Positions 1-8,667 of a stretch of DNA of 64,000 bases are shown here, piece after piece; within the stretch, counting starts at the first letter, position 1; each line of letters begins with the position of its first letter. The DNA is from Aminobacter anthyllidis (lineage in GTDB: Bacteria; Pseudomonadota; Alphaproteobacteria; Rhizobiales; Rhizobiaceae). The notes beneath the pieces are model-generated. The model made no database searches, had not been told where the DNA came from, and saw only the letters and a program-made list of their open reading frames with translations. The stretch covers positions 806,001 through 870,000 of the forward strand of contig NZ_JAFLWW010000003.1 of assembly GCF_018555685.1 (NCBI RefSeq), written 5' to 3'. The translations under genes and the position numbers were made by a program.

Positions 1-1
1 G

Positions 2-1129
2 AAGGCGCGCAAGGACAAGGTGACCGTCGATTCCCGCAGCGGGCTGGAAGACTGGATCGCCGGCATGAAGGGCTGCACGCTTTATCGCGGCCACGCCAGC
101 TTCGAGGGGCCGCATGAGGTGCGCGTCGGCGATGAACTGCTGCATGGCGAGCGCATCTTCATCAATGTCGGCGGCCGCGCCAACATCCCCGACATGCCCG
201 GCGTCAACGACATCGAATACCTGACCAACACCTCGATGATGGAGGTGGACTTCCTGCCGCGCCACCTCGTCGTCGTCGGCGGCAGCTATATCGGGCTGGA
301 ATTCGCCCAGATATTCCGCCGCTTCGGCGCGCAAGTGACCGTAGTGGAAAAGGGTCCGCGGCTGGTGTCGCGCGAGGACGAGGACGTGTCGGAGGCGGTG
401 AAGGGCATCCTCGAGCATGAGGGAATCGCGCTCAGGCTGAACGCCGAGTGCATCAGCTTCGCGCGCCATGCCGACGGCGTGCAGGTCGGCGTCGACTGCA
501 CATCAGGCGACCGCGCCGTTGTCGGCTCGCACGTGCTTTTGGCCATCGGCCGCAAGCCCAACACCGACGATCTCGGCCTCGACAAGGCCGGTGTCGAGAT
601 GGACAAGCGTGGTTATGTCGTGGTCGACGACCAGCTCAGGACCAGTGTCCCGCATATCTGGGCCATGGGCGACTGCAACGGCAAGGGCGCCTTCACCCAC
701 ACCTCCTACAACGACTTCGAGATCGTCGCCGCCAACCTGCTCGACAATGACAAGCGCAAGGTTTCCGACCGCATCGAGGCCTATGCGCTCTACATCGACC
801 CGCCGCTCGGACGCGCCGGCATGACCGAAACAGTGGCGCGCAAGAGCGGCCGCAAGGTGTTGTCAGGAGAGCGGCCGATGACTCGTGTCGGCCGCGCCGT
901 CGAAAAAGGCGAGACGCAGGGCTTCATGAAGATACTCGTCGATGCCGATACCAGGCAGATCCTCGGCGCTTCGGTGCTCGGCACTGGCGGCGATGAGGCG
1001 ATCCATGCCGTGCTCGACCTGATGTACGCCAAGGCGCCGATCGAAACGCTGCAGCGGGCCGTTCACATACATCCGACGGTGTCGGAGCTTCTGCCGACCA
1101 TCGCCATCGAGCTGAAGCCGCTGACATAA
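2..1129 (+). CDS. FAD/NAD(P)-disulfide oxidoreductase, RclA/mercuric reductase-like (5' partial)
   Basis: The frame is open to the left edge, so the N-terminal FAD domain with the redox CxxxxC motif lies outside the window. What remains shows a second Rossmann fold with the GGSYIGLEF motif (NAD(P) binding), the FAD-contacting segment WAMGDCNGKGAFT, and a C-terminal dimerisation domain ending in a HIHPTVSE motif, whose histidine acts as general base in this family. These features place it in class I pyridine nucleotide-disulfide oxidoreductases. From memory of the families, the middle resembles E. coli RclA and mercuric reductases more than lipoamide or glutathione reductases. The substrate cannot be fixed from the visible part. 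It stands alone, and a strong hairpin follows the stop. Confidence 0.85.
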   Translation, partial: KARKDKVTVDSRSGLEDWIAGMKGCTLYRGHASFEGPHEVRVGDELLHGERIFINVGGRANIPDMPGVNDIEYLTNTSMMEVDFLPRHLVVVGGSYIGLEFAQIFRRFGAQVTVVEKGPRLVSREDEDVSEAVKGILEHEGIALRLNAECISFARHADGVQVGVDCTSGDRAVVGSHVLLAIGRKPNTDDLGLDKAGVEMDKRGYVVVDDQLRTSVPHIWAMGDCNGKGAFTHTSYNDFEIVAANLLDNDKRKVSDRIEAYALYIDPPLGRAGMTETVARKSGRKVLSGERPMTRVGRAVEKGETQGFMKILVDADTRQILGASVLGTGGDEAIHAVLDLMYAKAPIETLQRAVHIHPTVSELLPTIAIELKPLT

Positions 1130-1134
1130 GATGC

Positions 1135-1161
1135 GCCCATCCCGTTGGCACCGGGATGGGC
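1135..1161. terminator. Bidirectional terminator hairpin
   Basis: A perfect 10-bp stem (GCCCATCCCG/CGGGATGGGC) with a 6-nt loop sits between two convergent genes. A short CTATTT tail follows on the plus strand. Confidence 0.7.
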
Positions 1162-1174
1162 CTATTTCGTTGGG

Positions 1175-1942
1175 CTATTCGAAGGCCGCGCGCGCCTTGG
1201 CCTCGAGCCATTCGGCCATCTGGCGATACGGCACCGGGCCATAGCTGATGCGGGCGACGCCGAGTTCGGCGAGCTTCGCCTTCGGCGGCACATGGGCGAG
1301 CGCGATGATGTTGACGGGCAGTTCCACCTCCTTGCACAGGCGGCCGATCAGCGCCTCGTCACCGAGGCCCGGCGCGAAGAAACCGTGCGCGCCGGCCTTT
1401 GCATAAGCCTGCGCTCGTTCGATCGCAGCGTCGACCAAATCGTCGCTGTGCTCGTCGGGCTTGGCCTTGAGAAAGATGTCGGTGCGCGCGTTGATGAAGG
1501 CGGGGATGCCAGATGCCTTGACCGCTTCCGCCGCAGCGGCAATGCGCTCCGCCTGGAAGGCGACGTCGTGCAGGCCGCTGCCGCCAACGACCTGATCCTC
1601 GAAGTTGAAGCCGATGGCGCCTGCTTCCAGGGCGCGGCTGACGGTCTTCGCCACCTTCGCCGGTTCGACGCCGTAGCCGCTTTCAAGGTCCATGGTCACC
1701 GGCAAGTCGACGGTGGCGACGATGCGGCGGATATTGTCGAGAGCAACATCAAGCGGAATCTTTTCGCCATCGGCGAAGCCGAAGGCTGCTGCCACCGGCC
1801 AACTGCCCGTGGCTATCGCTTTGGCGCCGGCCTTGGCGATGATCGCCGCACTGCCGGGATCCCAGGCATTGTAGAGCACCACCGGATTGCCCTTCACATG
1901 CAGGGCATGGAAAGCCTTCGCCTTGTCGATCTGACTGGTCAT
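1175..1942 (-). CDS. Isocitrate lyase/PEP mutase family protein
   Basis: A 255-residue protein of the ICL/PEP-mutase superfamily, whose (beta/alpha)8 enzymes make or break C-C or C-P bonds next to a carboxylate. Seen: an N-terminal NAWDPGSA segment, the metal-binding DLESGYG motif at residues 85-91, and NFEDQ near residue 113. The catalytic KKCGH loop of true isocitrate lyase is absent, so 2-methylisocitrate lyase, oxaloacetate decarboxylase or phosphonate chemistry are all possible. The start at 1942 is chosen because GAGG lies about 9 nt upstream and the protein then begins like its family; an in-frame extension to 2029 has no family-like sequence. The MarR gene lies about 100 bp upstream on the same strand and may be co-transcribed. 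Specific substrate unknown. Confidence 0.85.
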   Translation of the reverse strand: MTSQIDKAKAFHALHVKGNPVVLYNAWDPGSAAIIAKAGAKAIATGSWPVAAAFGFADGEKIPLDVALDNIRRIVATVDLPVTMDLESGYGVEPAKVAKTVSRALEAGAIGFNFEDQVVGGSGLHDVAFQAERIAAAAEAVKASGIPAFINARTDIFLKAKPDEHSDDLVDAAIERAQAYAKAGAHGFFAPGLGDEALIGRLCKEVELPVNIIALAHVPPKAKLAELGVARISYGPVPYRQMAEWLEAKARAAFE

Positions 1943-2047
1943 GAGCGTTGTCCTCGAAGTGGCTGATACTGGAGGACACGAAGCTAGCAGTGCTACGCGA
2001 CTGCACCATGGCGCAGCGGGCGACTTCACGCAGGCCAGTTGCCCGCT

Positions 2048-2500
2048 TCAGGCGTCGGGATCGGCGGCGAGCAAGCGCTGTTCGAGCCGCACAAGCAGGC
2101 CGAGCGCGGCCGACAGTTCGGCTGCATCCTCATCCGCCAGAAGCTCGGTGCGCAGGCGTTCGAGGATCACCTCGATCTCCTCGACCCTGGCACGGCCGGC
2201 ATTGGTCAGCGACAGGATCTTCGCCCGGCGATCACCGGGGTCGCCGCTTCGGGTGATCAGGCCATCGGCGGCCAGAAGATCGACTATGCGCACCAGAGAA
2301 GGGCCTTCGAAGCCGAGATGATCGGCGATCACGCCCTGGCGGATATTGTCGCCCAGCCGCGACAACGTCACCAGCGGCATTGCGGTGGCGTGCGACAGAC
2401 CGCAATCGTCAAGTGCGCGGTCGGCGGCATGGCGCCAAAGCCGAGCCACCGCGAGCAGACTCCTGCCGAAATTGGCGCGGTCGGAAGCGTCGTTGGACAT
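2048..2500 (-). CDS. MarR-family transcriptional regulator
   Basis: A 150-residue winged-helix regulator. The DNA-binding domain covers about residues 35-100: a recognition helix around GFEGPSLVRIVDLLAADGLI and the wing motif SGDPGDRRAKILSLT, which is diagnostic for MarR proteins. The N- and C-terminal helices would form the dimer interface. MarR proteins usually repress a neighbouring gene and release DNA when an aromatic or oxidant ligand binds. The gene is divergent from the PQQ glucose dehydrogenase and precedes the PEP-mutase-family gene on its own strand, so either or both may be targets. A perfect palindrome lies just upstream of its start. Confidence 0.9.
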   Translation of the reverse strand: MSNDASDRANFGRSLLAVARLWRHAADRALDDCGLSHATAMPLVTLSRLGDNIRQGVIADHLGFEGPSLVRIVDLLAADGLITRSGDPGDRRAKILSLTNAGRARVEEIEVILERLRTELLADEDAAELSAALGLLVRLEQRLLAADPDA

Positions 2501-2507
2501 TCGAGAA

Positions 2508-2523
2508 AGATAACATATTATCT
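2508..2523. promoter_or_regulatory. Candidate MarR operator (inverted repeat)
   Basis: AGATAA-CATA-TTATCT is a perfect 6-bp inverted repeat with a 4-bp spacer, 8 bp before the MarR start codon, in an AT-rich patch within GC-rich sequence. Size and position suit an autoregulatory MarR site. Function is inferred. Confidence 0.5.
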
Positions 2524-2679
2524 ATTAGGATGCGATCAGATTCTCGGCCGGAATTCGGTCGCGGGCTCTGTGCGGACGTAGAGGCGAGGAGGCCTCCGCA
2601 AGGCGCCGACATGACGATTGCATCCGACGTCGCCCGCCCGGGCGGCTGGTTTTCGGTTCAATCTTCGCGAGAATTCGAC

Positions 2680-5106
2680 ATGGCAGATCCACAGACATCC
2701 AAAGGCAGCGGCGGCTGGCTTCTGGTTCTATTCGGCCTGATCATGGTCATCATCGGGACACCGCTCGTCTATGGCGGCGTCCAGCTGATCGGCCTGGGCG
2801 GATCGTGGTACTACGCGCTCGCCGGCTTCGGCGTCATCGCCTCCGGCATCCTCTACATCATGCGCCGCAAGGCCGGGCTTTGGCTCTACGCCCTGGTATT
2901 CCTGGCAACCATCGCATGGGCGATCTGGGAGTCCGGCCTCGAATTCTGGCCGTTGATCCCGCGCCTCGTCGCACCTGCGGTTATCGCCATCCCGGCGCTT
3001 TTGCTCGCTCCCCTGTTCCCGACAAGCAGCAGCAAACGGGCTCCCTTTGCCCTCGCCGGCCTGCTTGTTGCGGCGCTTGCGGCAACCGCCTTCTACGGCT
3101 TCACGCCGCACGGCGTTACCCGCAACGCGCTGACTTCGGCCGAGCCCGCGCCTGCCGTTCCCCCAGCCGCAGCAAGCGCCACTGACTGGCGCTATTACGG
3201 CCGCACGCCTGCGGGAACGCGCTACGCGCCGATCGACCAGATCAACACCGACAATGTCGACAAGCTCGAGGTCGCCTGGACCTTCCGTTCGGGCGACACG
3301 CCCGTGGGGTCCGGCCAGGACCAGAGCACGCCGCTCTTCGTCGGCGACACGCTCTACACCTGTTCGCCCACCAACATCGTCCATGCGCTGAACCCCGACA
3401 CGGGCGAAGTGAAGTGGAAGTTCGACCCCAAGGCCAAGTCGCCGCTGTGGCAGCGCTGCCGCGGTGTCAGCTATTATGAGCCAGGCACTGCACCGGCTGA
3501 GGCCAGTGCAGCGCCGGCCGACCCGCTGGCGCCGACGAGCGTCATTGCGGCAACGCCCGAGATGCCCGCGACGGCCAATGCCTGCGCTGCACGCATCGTC
3601 ATGACCACCATCGACGCGCGCCTGATCCAGCTCGATGCCAAGACCGGCGAGTTGTGCCAGGATTTCGGCAATGGCGGCATTGTCGATCTCAAGCAGGGCA
3701 TGGGCGAGATCAAGGACGGCTTCTACTTCCAGACGTCCGCCCCCACAGTCATGCGCGACCTGATCATGGTCGGCGGCTGGGTCTGGGACAATGTCGAAAC
3801 CGGCGAGCCTTCGGGCGCCGTCCGTGCCTTCTCGGCCCGCACCGGCGAACTGGTCTGGGCCTGGGATCTCGGCAACCCGGCAATCACCAAGCTGCCGCCG
3901 GAAGGCGAAAGCTACACGCGCGGCACGCCGAACGTCTGGTCGACGCCGGCCTATGACGACGCGCTCGGCCTCGTCTACCTGCCGACGGGCAATGCAACGC
4001 CCGACTTCTGGGGCGCCCACCGCAGCAAGGCAGCCGAGGAATACAGTGCTTCGGTCGTGGCCCTCGACATGGAAACGGGCAAGGAACGCTGGAAGTTCCA
4101 GACCGTGCATCATGACATCTGGGATTATGACGTCCCTGCGCAGCCCGCACTCTACGATGTGCCTGATGGCAAGGGCGGCAACACCCCTGCCCTGATCCAG
4201 CTGACCAAGCGCGGGCAGATCTTCATGCTCGACCGCCGCGACGGCAAGCCGATCGCCGAAGTCGAGGAGAAGGCCGTGCCGCAAGGTGCGATGGAAGGCG
4301 ACTTCACCGCGCCGACCCAGCCTTATTCGGTCGGCATGCCGTCGATCGGTGCCGAGCCGCTCGCTGAAGCCAGGATGTGGGGTGCCACGCCTTACGACCA
4401 GCTCTACTGCCGCATCGAGTTCAAGAAGCTGCGTTACGACGGCGAGTTCACGCCGCCGAGGACAGACCGCAGCCTGCTCTATCCCGGTTATTACGGTGGC
4501 ATGAACTGGGGCAGCGCGGCGATCGACGAGGCGCGCGGCCTTCTGATCGTCAACGACATCCGCATGCCGCAGTTCGTCCAGCTCATCCCCCGCGAGGATG
4601 CCGACAACTATGGCGGCTCGGCGGCGCATGACGGCCTGTCGCAGCAGAAGGGCACGCCCTATGGCGCGCTCAAGAACGGCTTCATGTCGCCGCTCGGCGT
4701 GCCTTGCCACGAGCCGCCCTACGGCACCATCAGCGCCGTCGACCTCAAGTCGCGCACGCTCGTCTGGCAAGTGCCGGCCGGCACGCTCGAGGATACCGGC
4801 CCGCTCGGCATGAAGACCGGGCTGCAGATCCCGATCGGCATGCCGACGCTGGGTGGACCGATGGCAACATCGGGCGGCGTCGTCTTCTACGCCGGCACGC
4901 AGGACTATTATCTGCGCGCGCTTGACGTGAAAACCGGCGAGGAACTGTGGAAGGGCCGCCTGCCGGTGGGCGCACAGGCCACGCCGATGACGTTCGTCTC
5001 GCCTGAAAGTGGAACCCAGTACGTCGTCATTTCGGCCGGTGGCGCGCGCCAGTCGCCGGATCGCGGCGATTACGTGGTCGCCTACAAGCTCCCGAAGCAG
5101 AACTGA
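2680..5106 (+). CDS. gcd: Membrane-bound PQQ-dependent glucose dehydrogenase
   Basis: An 808-residue quinoprotein that oxidises aldoses (glucose to gluconolactone) in the periplasm and passes electrons to ubiquinone. Five hydrophobic segments in the first ~135 residues form the membrane anchor; the rest is the eight-bladed PQQ propeller. Seen: repeated W-motif blades such as ALNPDTGEVKW, the catalytic region HHDIWDYD at residues 477-484 (counterpart of the E. coli Asp466 region), and TPMTF/YVVISAGG near the end. Length is close to the ~796 residues of E. coli Gcd. An Ala/Pro-rich insert occupies roughly residues 267-303. The start at 2680 begins directly before the anchor; upstream in-frame codons are not membrane-like, and its RBS is weak (GCGAG). 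No PQQ synthesis genes are in the window. Confidence 0.95.
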   Translation: MADPQTSKGSGGWLLVLFGLIMVIIGTPLVYGGVQLIGLGGSWYYALAGFGVIASGILYIMRRKAGLWLYALVFLATIAWAIWESGLEFWPLIPRLVAPAVIAIPALLLAPLFPTSSSKRAPFALAGLLVAALAATAFYGFTPHGVTRNALTSAEPAPAVPPAAASATDWRYYGRTPAGTRYAPIDQINTDNVDKLEVAWTFRSGDTPVGSGQDQSTPLFVGDTLYTCSPTNIVHALNPDTGEVKWKFDPKAKSPLWQRCRGVSYYEPGTAPAEASAAPADPLAPTSVIAATPEMPATANACAARIVMTTIDARLIQLDAKTGELCQDFGNGGIVDLKQGMGEIKDGFYFQTSAPTVMRDLIMVGGWVWDNVETGEPSGAVRAFSARTGELVWAWDLGNPAITKLPPEGESYTRGTPNVWSTPAYDDALGLVYLPTGNATPDFWGAHRSKAAEEYSASVVALDMETGKERWKFQTVHHDIWDYDVPAQPALYDVPDGKGGNTPALIQLTKRGQIFMLDRRDGKPIAEVEEKAVPQGAMEGDFTAPTQPYSVGMPSIGAEPLAEARMWGATPYDQLYCRIEFKKLRYDGEFTPPRTDRSLLYPGYYGGMNWGSAAIDEARGLLIVNDIRMPQFVQLIPREDADNYGGSAAHDGLSQQKGTPYGALKNGFMSPLGVPCHEPPYGTISAVDLKSRTLVWQVPAGTLEDTGPLGMKTGLQIPIGMPTLGGPMATSGGVVFYAGTQDYYLRALDVKTGEELWKGRLPVGAQATPMTFVSPESGTQYVVISAGGARQSPDRGDYVVAYKLPKQN

Positions 5107-5129
5107 GTTCGGGCACATCAACATCGGAC

Positions 5130-5157
5130 GGGGCGCCTTCGGGCGCCCCTTTCTTTT
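5130..5157 (+). terminator. Rho-independent terminator of gcd
   Basis: A perfect 8-bp stem GGGGCGCC/GGCGCCCC with a stable TTCG loop, followed by TTTCTTTT. Confidence 0.9.
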
Positions 5158-5166
5158 GCAGGTTAC

Positions 5167-6057
5167 TCAGGCGGCCGAGACACGCCTGGTCGGCAGCCGC
5201 CAGCCAAGCCTGACGCCCAGCGTCGCCACAGCGATGAGCGCCATGCCAAGGGCTTGAGCAATGCTGATCGGATGGTCGTAGATTGCCCAATCGATGATGA
5301 TCGCGACGACCGGATAGATGAAGGTGAGAACGCCGATAACCGGCGTCGACAACCTGGGATAGGCAGAGAACATCATCACATAGGCGATGCCGGTATGCAG
5401 CACGCCGATGCCGACGAGCCAGCTCCAAGACGCCAGCGGGACATGGCCGGAAAAATTGGTGAAAGGCGCGAGCATGACCACGCCGACGACCGTCTGGCAC
5501 AACACCGTGATTTCAGGCCGCTGCTCGCCGAGCCCCTTGGCGAGGATCGTCACCACGGCGTAGAGGAACGCCCCGCCGAGCGCCATGGCGATGCCCACCA
5601 TCCAGGAAGCGGTGACGGGATTGCCTGAAACCACGAGGCCGCTGGCCAGCACGACGCCCATGAAAGCGGCGGCCATCCAGGCGATCTGGTCGGCGGTGAT
5701 GCGCTCCTTGAGGAACAGCACCCCGATCAGCACGACGAAGAACGGCTGGATGTGGTAGACGATCGTCATCACCGCGATAGAGGTCTTGGCGAAGCCGGCG
5801 AAGAACGCGGTCCAGCTCAGCACCATGCAGACACCGCAAAGCCCTGCCCGCGCGATGCGGGCCAAAGACAGCGACCGGTCGGGAAGATATCCGCGCAGCA
5901 GGCACCAGGCGCCAAGGAACAGCGCGCCGAACAGGCAGCGCCAGAACACCGTCGTGACCGGATCGAGCCCGGCCTCGGTGACGAAGGCGCCGACGGTGCC
6001 GGCGATCGCCATGGCCACGGCAAGATTGAGGGCGGGAAAGCGGCTGGCGCTGGTCAT
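5167..6057 (-). CDS. DMT-superfamily transporter (EamA type)
   Basis: A 296-residue inner-membrane protein with about ten hydrophobic helices arranged as two EamA repeats (residues ~5-140 and ~150-285). The repeats carry typical segments such as FFVVLIGVLFLKERIT and GVLTFIYPVVAIIIDW. DMT proteins export small metabolites, often amino acids, by antiport with protons; the substrate here cannot be read from sequence. The gene is divergent from a LysR regulator across ~100 bp containing an inverted repeat, so that regulator probably controls it. Confidence 0.9.
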   Translation of the reverse strand: MTSASRFPALNLAVAMAIAGTVGAFVTEAGLDPVTTVFWRCLFGALFLGAWCLLRGYLPDRSLSLARIARAGLCGVCMVLSWTAFFAGFAKTSIAVMTIVYHIQPFFVVLIGVLFLKERITADQIAWMAAAFMGVVLASGLVVSGNPVTASWMVGIAMALGGAFLYAVVTILAKGLGEQRPEITVLCQTVVGVVMLAPFTNFSGHVPLASWSWLVGIGVLHTGIAYVMMFSAYPRLSTPVIGVLTFIYPVVAIIIDWAIYDHPISIAQALGMALIAVATLGVRLGWRLPTRRVSAA

Positions 6058-6117
6058 GCTGGTCGTCCGGAACGCTGCGGATGGCCAAGCAAGCCAGTCT
6101 TGACGACTTCATTCAAA

Positions 6118-6143
6118 CGAATAGATTTGGCTAACCCTATTCG
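6118..6143. promoter_or_regulatory. Candidate LysR operator between DMT and LysR genes
   Basis: CGAATAG-N12-CTATTCG is a perfect 7-bp inverted repeat, 16 bp before the LysR start and about 60 bp before the divergent DMT transporter. Spacing and position fit a LysR recognition/autoregulation site. Inferred. Confidence 0.45.
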
Positions 6144-6159
6144 AAATGCTGATACCGCA

Positions 6160-7017
6160 ATGGCGATGCCGCTCGATCTCGACCTGCTCAGGACCTTTGT
6201 CGCGGTTGCCGACAGCGGCAGCTTTTCCCATGCCGCGTCGCGCGTCGGCCGGAGCCAGTCGGCCATCAGCATGCAGATGCAGCGGCTGGAACAGACGGTC
6301 GGCAAGCAGTTGCTGGTCCGCGGTTCGAAGGCCGTGACCGCCAACGCGATCGGCGAAGAACTGCTCGTCTATGCCCGCCGGCTGCTAAAACTGTCCGACG
6401 AAGCCTGGGCGAGCATCACCCGGCCCGAAGAAGCCGGCAGTGTGCGCCTCGGCGTGCCCGACGATTATGCGGCATTCCTACTGCCGCCGGTGCTGTCGCG
6501 CTTTGCCGCCGCGCATCCGCTGGTGACGGTGGAGCTGATTTGCGAGCAATCGACCTCGCTGGTGAAGACCTTCGCCGACGGCCGTCTCGACCTAGCCATC
6601 ATCACCCGCGCGCCGGAGCAGCCTATCGAGGTGTTGCAGCGCGAGCGCCTCGTCTGGGTCGCTTCGCCGAACCATGTCGCCTGGGAGATCGACCCCCTGC
6701 CCGTGGCGCTTTTCGAGCCCGGCTGCGTCGCGCGCAAGAGTGTTCTGCAGGTGCTGGGTGCCGCCGACCGGTCGTTTCGCTGCACCTATTCCAGCGCGAG
6801 CCTGCTTGGGCTGATCGCCGTGGTCCAGGCCGGGCTTGCGGTTGCCGGCCTTGCCCAGCGCAGCGTGCCACCCTCCTTGCGGATCATCGGCGAGAACGAA
6901 GGCCTGCCACCCTTGCCGGACATGGAGATCGGCATCCTGCGCAACCCGCAGACCGTCAACCCGGCGGTCGAACGGCTCTACGACTTCCTCCGCCGCGACC
7001 TGGCGCAACAAGCCTGA
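6160..7017 (+). CDS. LysR-family transcriptional regulator
   Basis: A 285-residue LysR protein. The N-terminal HTH (residues ~6-65) reads LRTFVAVADSGSFSHAASRVGRSQSAISMQ, a classic LysR signature, and is followed by a type 2 periplasmic-binding-protein-like effector domain from about residue 90. The start at 6160 is chosen because the LysR domain starts there; the open frame upstream is non-coding in character. It faces the DMT exporter and is followed on its own strand by an MFS exporter 134 bp downstream, so it may control export genes on both sides. The effector is unknown. Confidence 0.9.
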   Translation: MAMPLDLDLLRTFVAVADSGSFSHAASRVGRSQSAISMQMQRLEQTVGKQLLVRGSKAVTANAIGEELLVYARRLLKLSDEAWASITRPEEAGSVRLGVPDDYAAFLLPPVLSRFAAAHPLVTVELICEQSTSLVKTFADGRLDLAIITRAPEQPIEVLQRERLVWVASPNHVAWEIDPLPVALFEPGCVARKSVLQVLGAADRSFRCTYSSASLLGLIAVVQAGLAVAGLAQRSVPPSLRIIGENEGLPPLPDMEIGILRNPQTVNPAVERLYDFLRRDLAQQA

Positions 7018-7151
7018 CAGAGCTGCATCGGCATCTTTCGATGCCTGCCATGCACTGCGTGCATTGCTGCAATGCAGCAGCATCGCTTGTGCATTGGCAG
7101 TTGAGAGGAAAATGTAGATCTAAATCGTTTCAGCTCTCCCCGAGTCCGCCC

Positions 7152-8318
7152 ATGCCCTTGCCAATCCTCGCCCTGGCCGTCGCATCCTTTTGCATCGGCA
7201 CCACCGAATTCGTGATCATGGGGCTGTTGCCGGAGGTCGCCGCCGACCTCGGCGTGTCGATCCCCGCCGCCGGCCTGCTCGTCACCGGCTACGCGCTCGG
7301 CGTGGTTATCGGCGCCCCGATCATCGCCGTCGGCACGGCCAGGCTACCACGCAAGCCGGTGCTGATTGGCCTCGCCATGATGTTCGTGCTCGGCAACCTG
7401 CTCTGCGCCATCGCGCCCACCTACTGGACGCTGATGATCGCCCGCGTCGTCACCGCCTTCGGCCACGGCGCCTTCTTCGGCATCGGTTCGGTTGTGGCGG
7501 CAAGCCTGGTGCCGGCCAACAAGCGCGCCAGCGCCATCGCCCTGATGTTTGCCGGTCTGACGCTCGCCAACATCCTTGGCGTACCCGGCGGAACGGCGCT
7601 CGGCGAAGCCTATGGCTGGCGCGCAACCTTCTTCGCCGTCGTCGTCATCGGCCTGCTCTCGGTCGCGGCCATCGCCTTCCTGGTGCCGGCGGGCGTCGCC
7701 CCTCCCGGCAAGGGCGGGGTCGCAGGCGAGGTCAAGGTGCTGGGAAAGCTGCAGGTGTGGCTCGCCATGATCATCTCGGCGCTGGCCTCGGGCAGTCTGT
7801 TCGCCGTCTTCACCTACATCAAGCCGATCCTGACCGACGTCAGCGGCCTGTCGGTTGAATCAGTCACCTGGGTGCTGCTGCTGTTCGGCGGTGGCATGAC
7901 CATCGGCAACATCATCGGCGGCAAGCTGGCCGACTGGAAGCTGATGCCGACCGCCATCGGCGCGCTGGTGGTGATGGCTGCGATCCACGTCGCCTTCGCC
8001 GAGCTCAGCTATTCTGCACCCGCCGCGATCCTGCTCATCTTCATGTGGGGCGTCATAACTTTCGTCATCGTGCCGCCGATGCAGATGCGCGTCGTCGAAA
8101 CCGCCTCTGAGGCGCCGAACCTCGCCGCGACCCTCAACCAGGGCGCCTTCAACGCCGGCAATGCCGCCGGCGCCTGGATCGGCGGTGCCGCCATTTCCTG
8201 GGGCGTGAGTTATGCCGACCTGCCCTTCGTCGGCGCAGCCATTGCGCTGTCAGCCTTCGGTGTCGCGCTGTTTTCCTTCGCGCTCGACCGGCGTGACGCA
8301 ATTCAGCAGGCGGCATGA
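7152..8318 (+). CDS. MFS transporter, DHA1 (AraJ/YdhP-like)
   Basis: A 388-residue major-facilitator protein with 12 predicted membrane helices. It begins with the family hallmark LPILALAVASFCIGTTEFVIMG seen in AraJ/YdhP/NepI-type drug or sugar efflux proteins, and has VTAFGHGAFFGIGSVVA in helix 4-5 and the motif GGKLAD between helices 8 and 9. The likely role is proton-driven efflux across the inner membrane; the substrate is unknown. It follows the LysR gene by 134 bp and may be part of its regulon. A TCGCTG/CAGCGA hairpin follows the stop, and the cobalamin riboswitch begins about 50 bp downstream. Confidence 0.9.
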   Translation: MPLPILALAVASFCIGTTEFVIMGLLPEVAADLGVSIPAAGLLVTGYALGVVIGAPIIAVGTARLPRKPVLIGLAMMFVLGNLLCAIAPTYWTLMIARVVTAFGHGAFFGIGSVVAASLVPANKRASAIALMFAGLTLANILGVPGGTALGEAYGWRATFFAVVVIGLLSVAAIAFLVPAGVAPPGKGGVAGEVKVLGKLQVWLAMIISALASGSLFAVFTYIKPILTDVSGLSVESVTWVLLLFGGGMTIGNIIGGKLADWKLMPTAIGALVVMAAIHVAFAELSYSAPAAILLIFMWGVITFVIVPPMQMRVVETASEAPNLAATLNQGAFNAGNAAGAWIGGAAISWGVSYADLPFVGAAIALSAFGVALFSFALDRRDAIQQAA

Positions 8319-8365
8319 CGCTTTAGCGATTGTCAGCAACCCGTCGCTGCTGTAGCCACGACAGC

Positions 8366-8545
8366 GATGGTCCTGCTTGCTCATCCGGGCGGCAGGTTAA
8401 ATGGGAACACGGTGAGACGTCCCCGACGCGAAACCGTGGCTGCCCCCGCAACTGTGAGCGGATAGCAATTCGGAAACATGCCACTGGCCATCAGGCCGGG
8501 AAGGCTCCGAGGCGCGATCACCCGCAAGCCAGGAGACCTGCCATC
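8366..8545 (+). promoter_or_regulatory. Cobalamin (adenosylcobalamin) riboswitch
   Basis: All conserved blocks of the B12 riboswitch occur in order: AAATGGGAACACGGTGAG, the GCTGCCCCCGCAACTGTGAG core, GCCACTGG...AGGCCGGGAAGG, and the B12 box GCCAGGAGACCTGCC at 8528-8542. P1 can close between GATGG (8366-8370) and CCATC (8541-8545). It is the leader of the three-gene ABC importer that follows. In proteobacteria such leaders usually shut off expression when B12 is plentiful, by hiding the ribosome binding site or by terminating transcription. Confidence 0.95.
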
Positions 8546-8667
8546 ATCCGATTAACTCAACCGGCCGGGGTGTGCCGTGGAGATGATGATGGTTGCGACT
8601 GCCTTTTTCGGTACCGGCGCGCTCACCGGATCGTTCTGCCACCTCCGCCCGGCCGCGGAGACAGGGC

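Noticed and set aside
2728-5124. Long open frame (~798 codons) on the minus strand opposite gcd
   Set aside because: It lies antisense to a full-length, motif-complete glucose dehydrogenase. High GC codon bias makes the antisense strand open; its translation has no recognisable domain.
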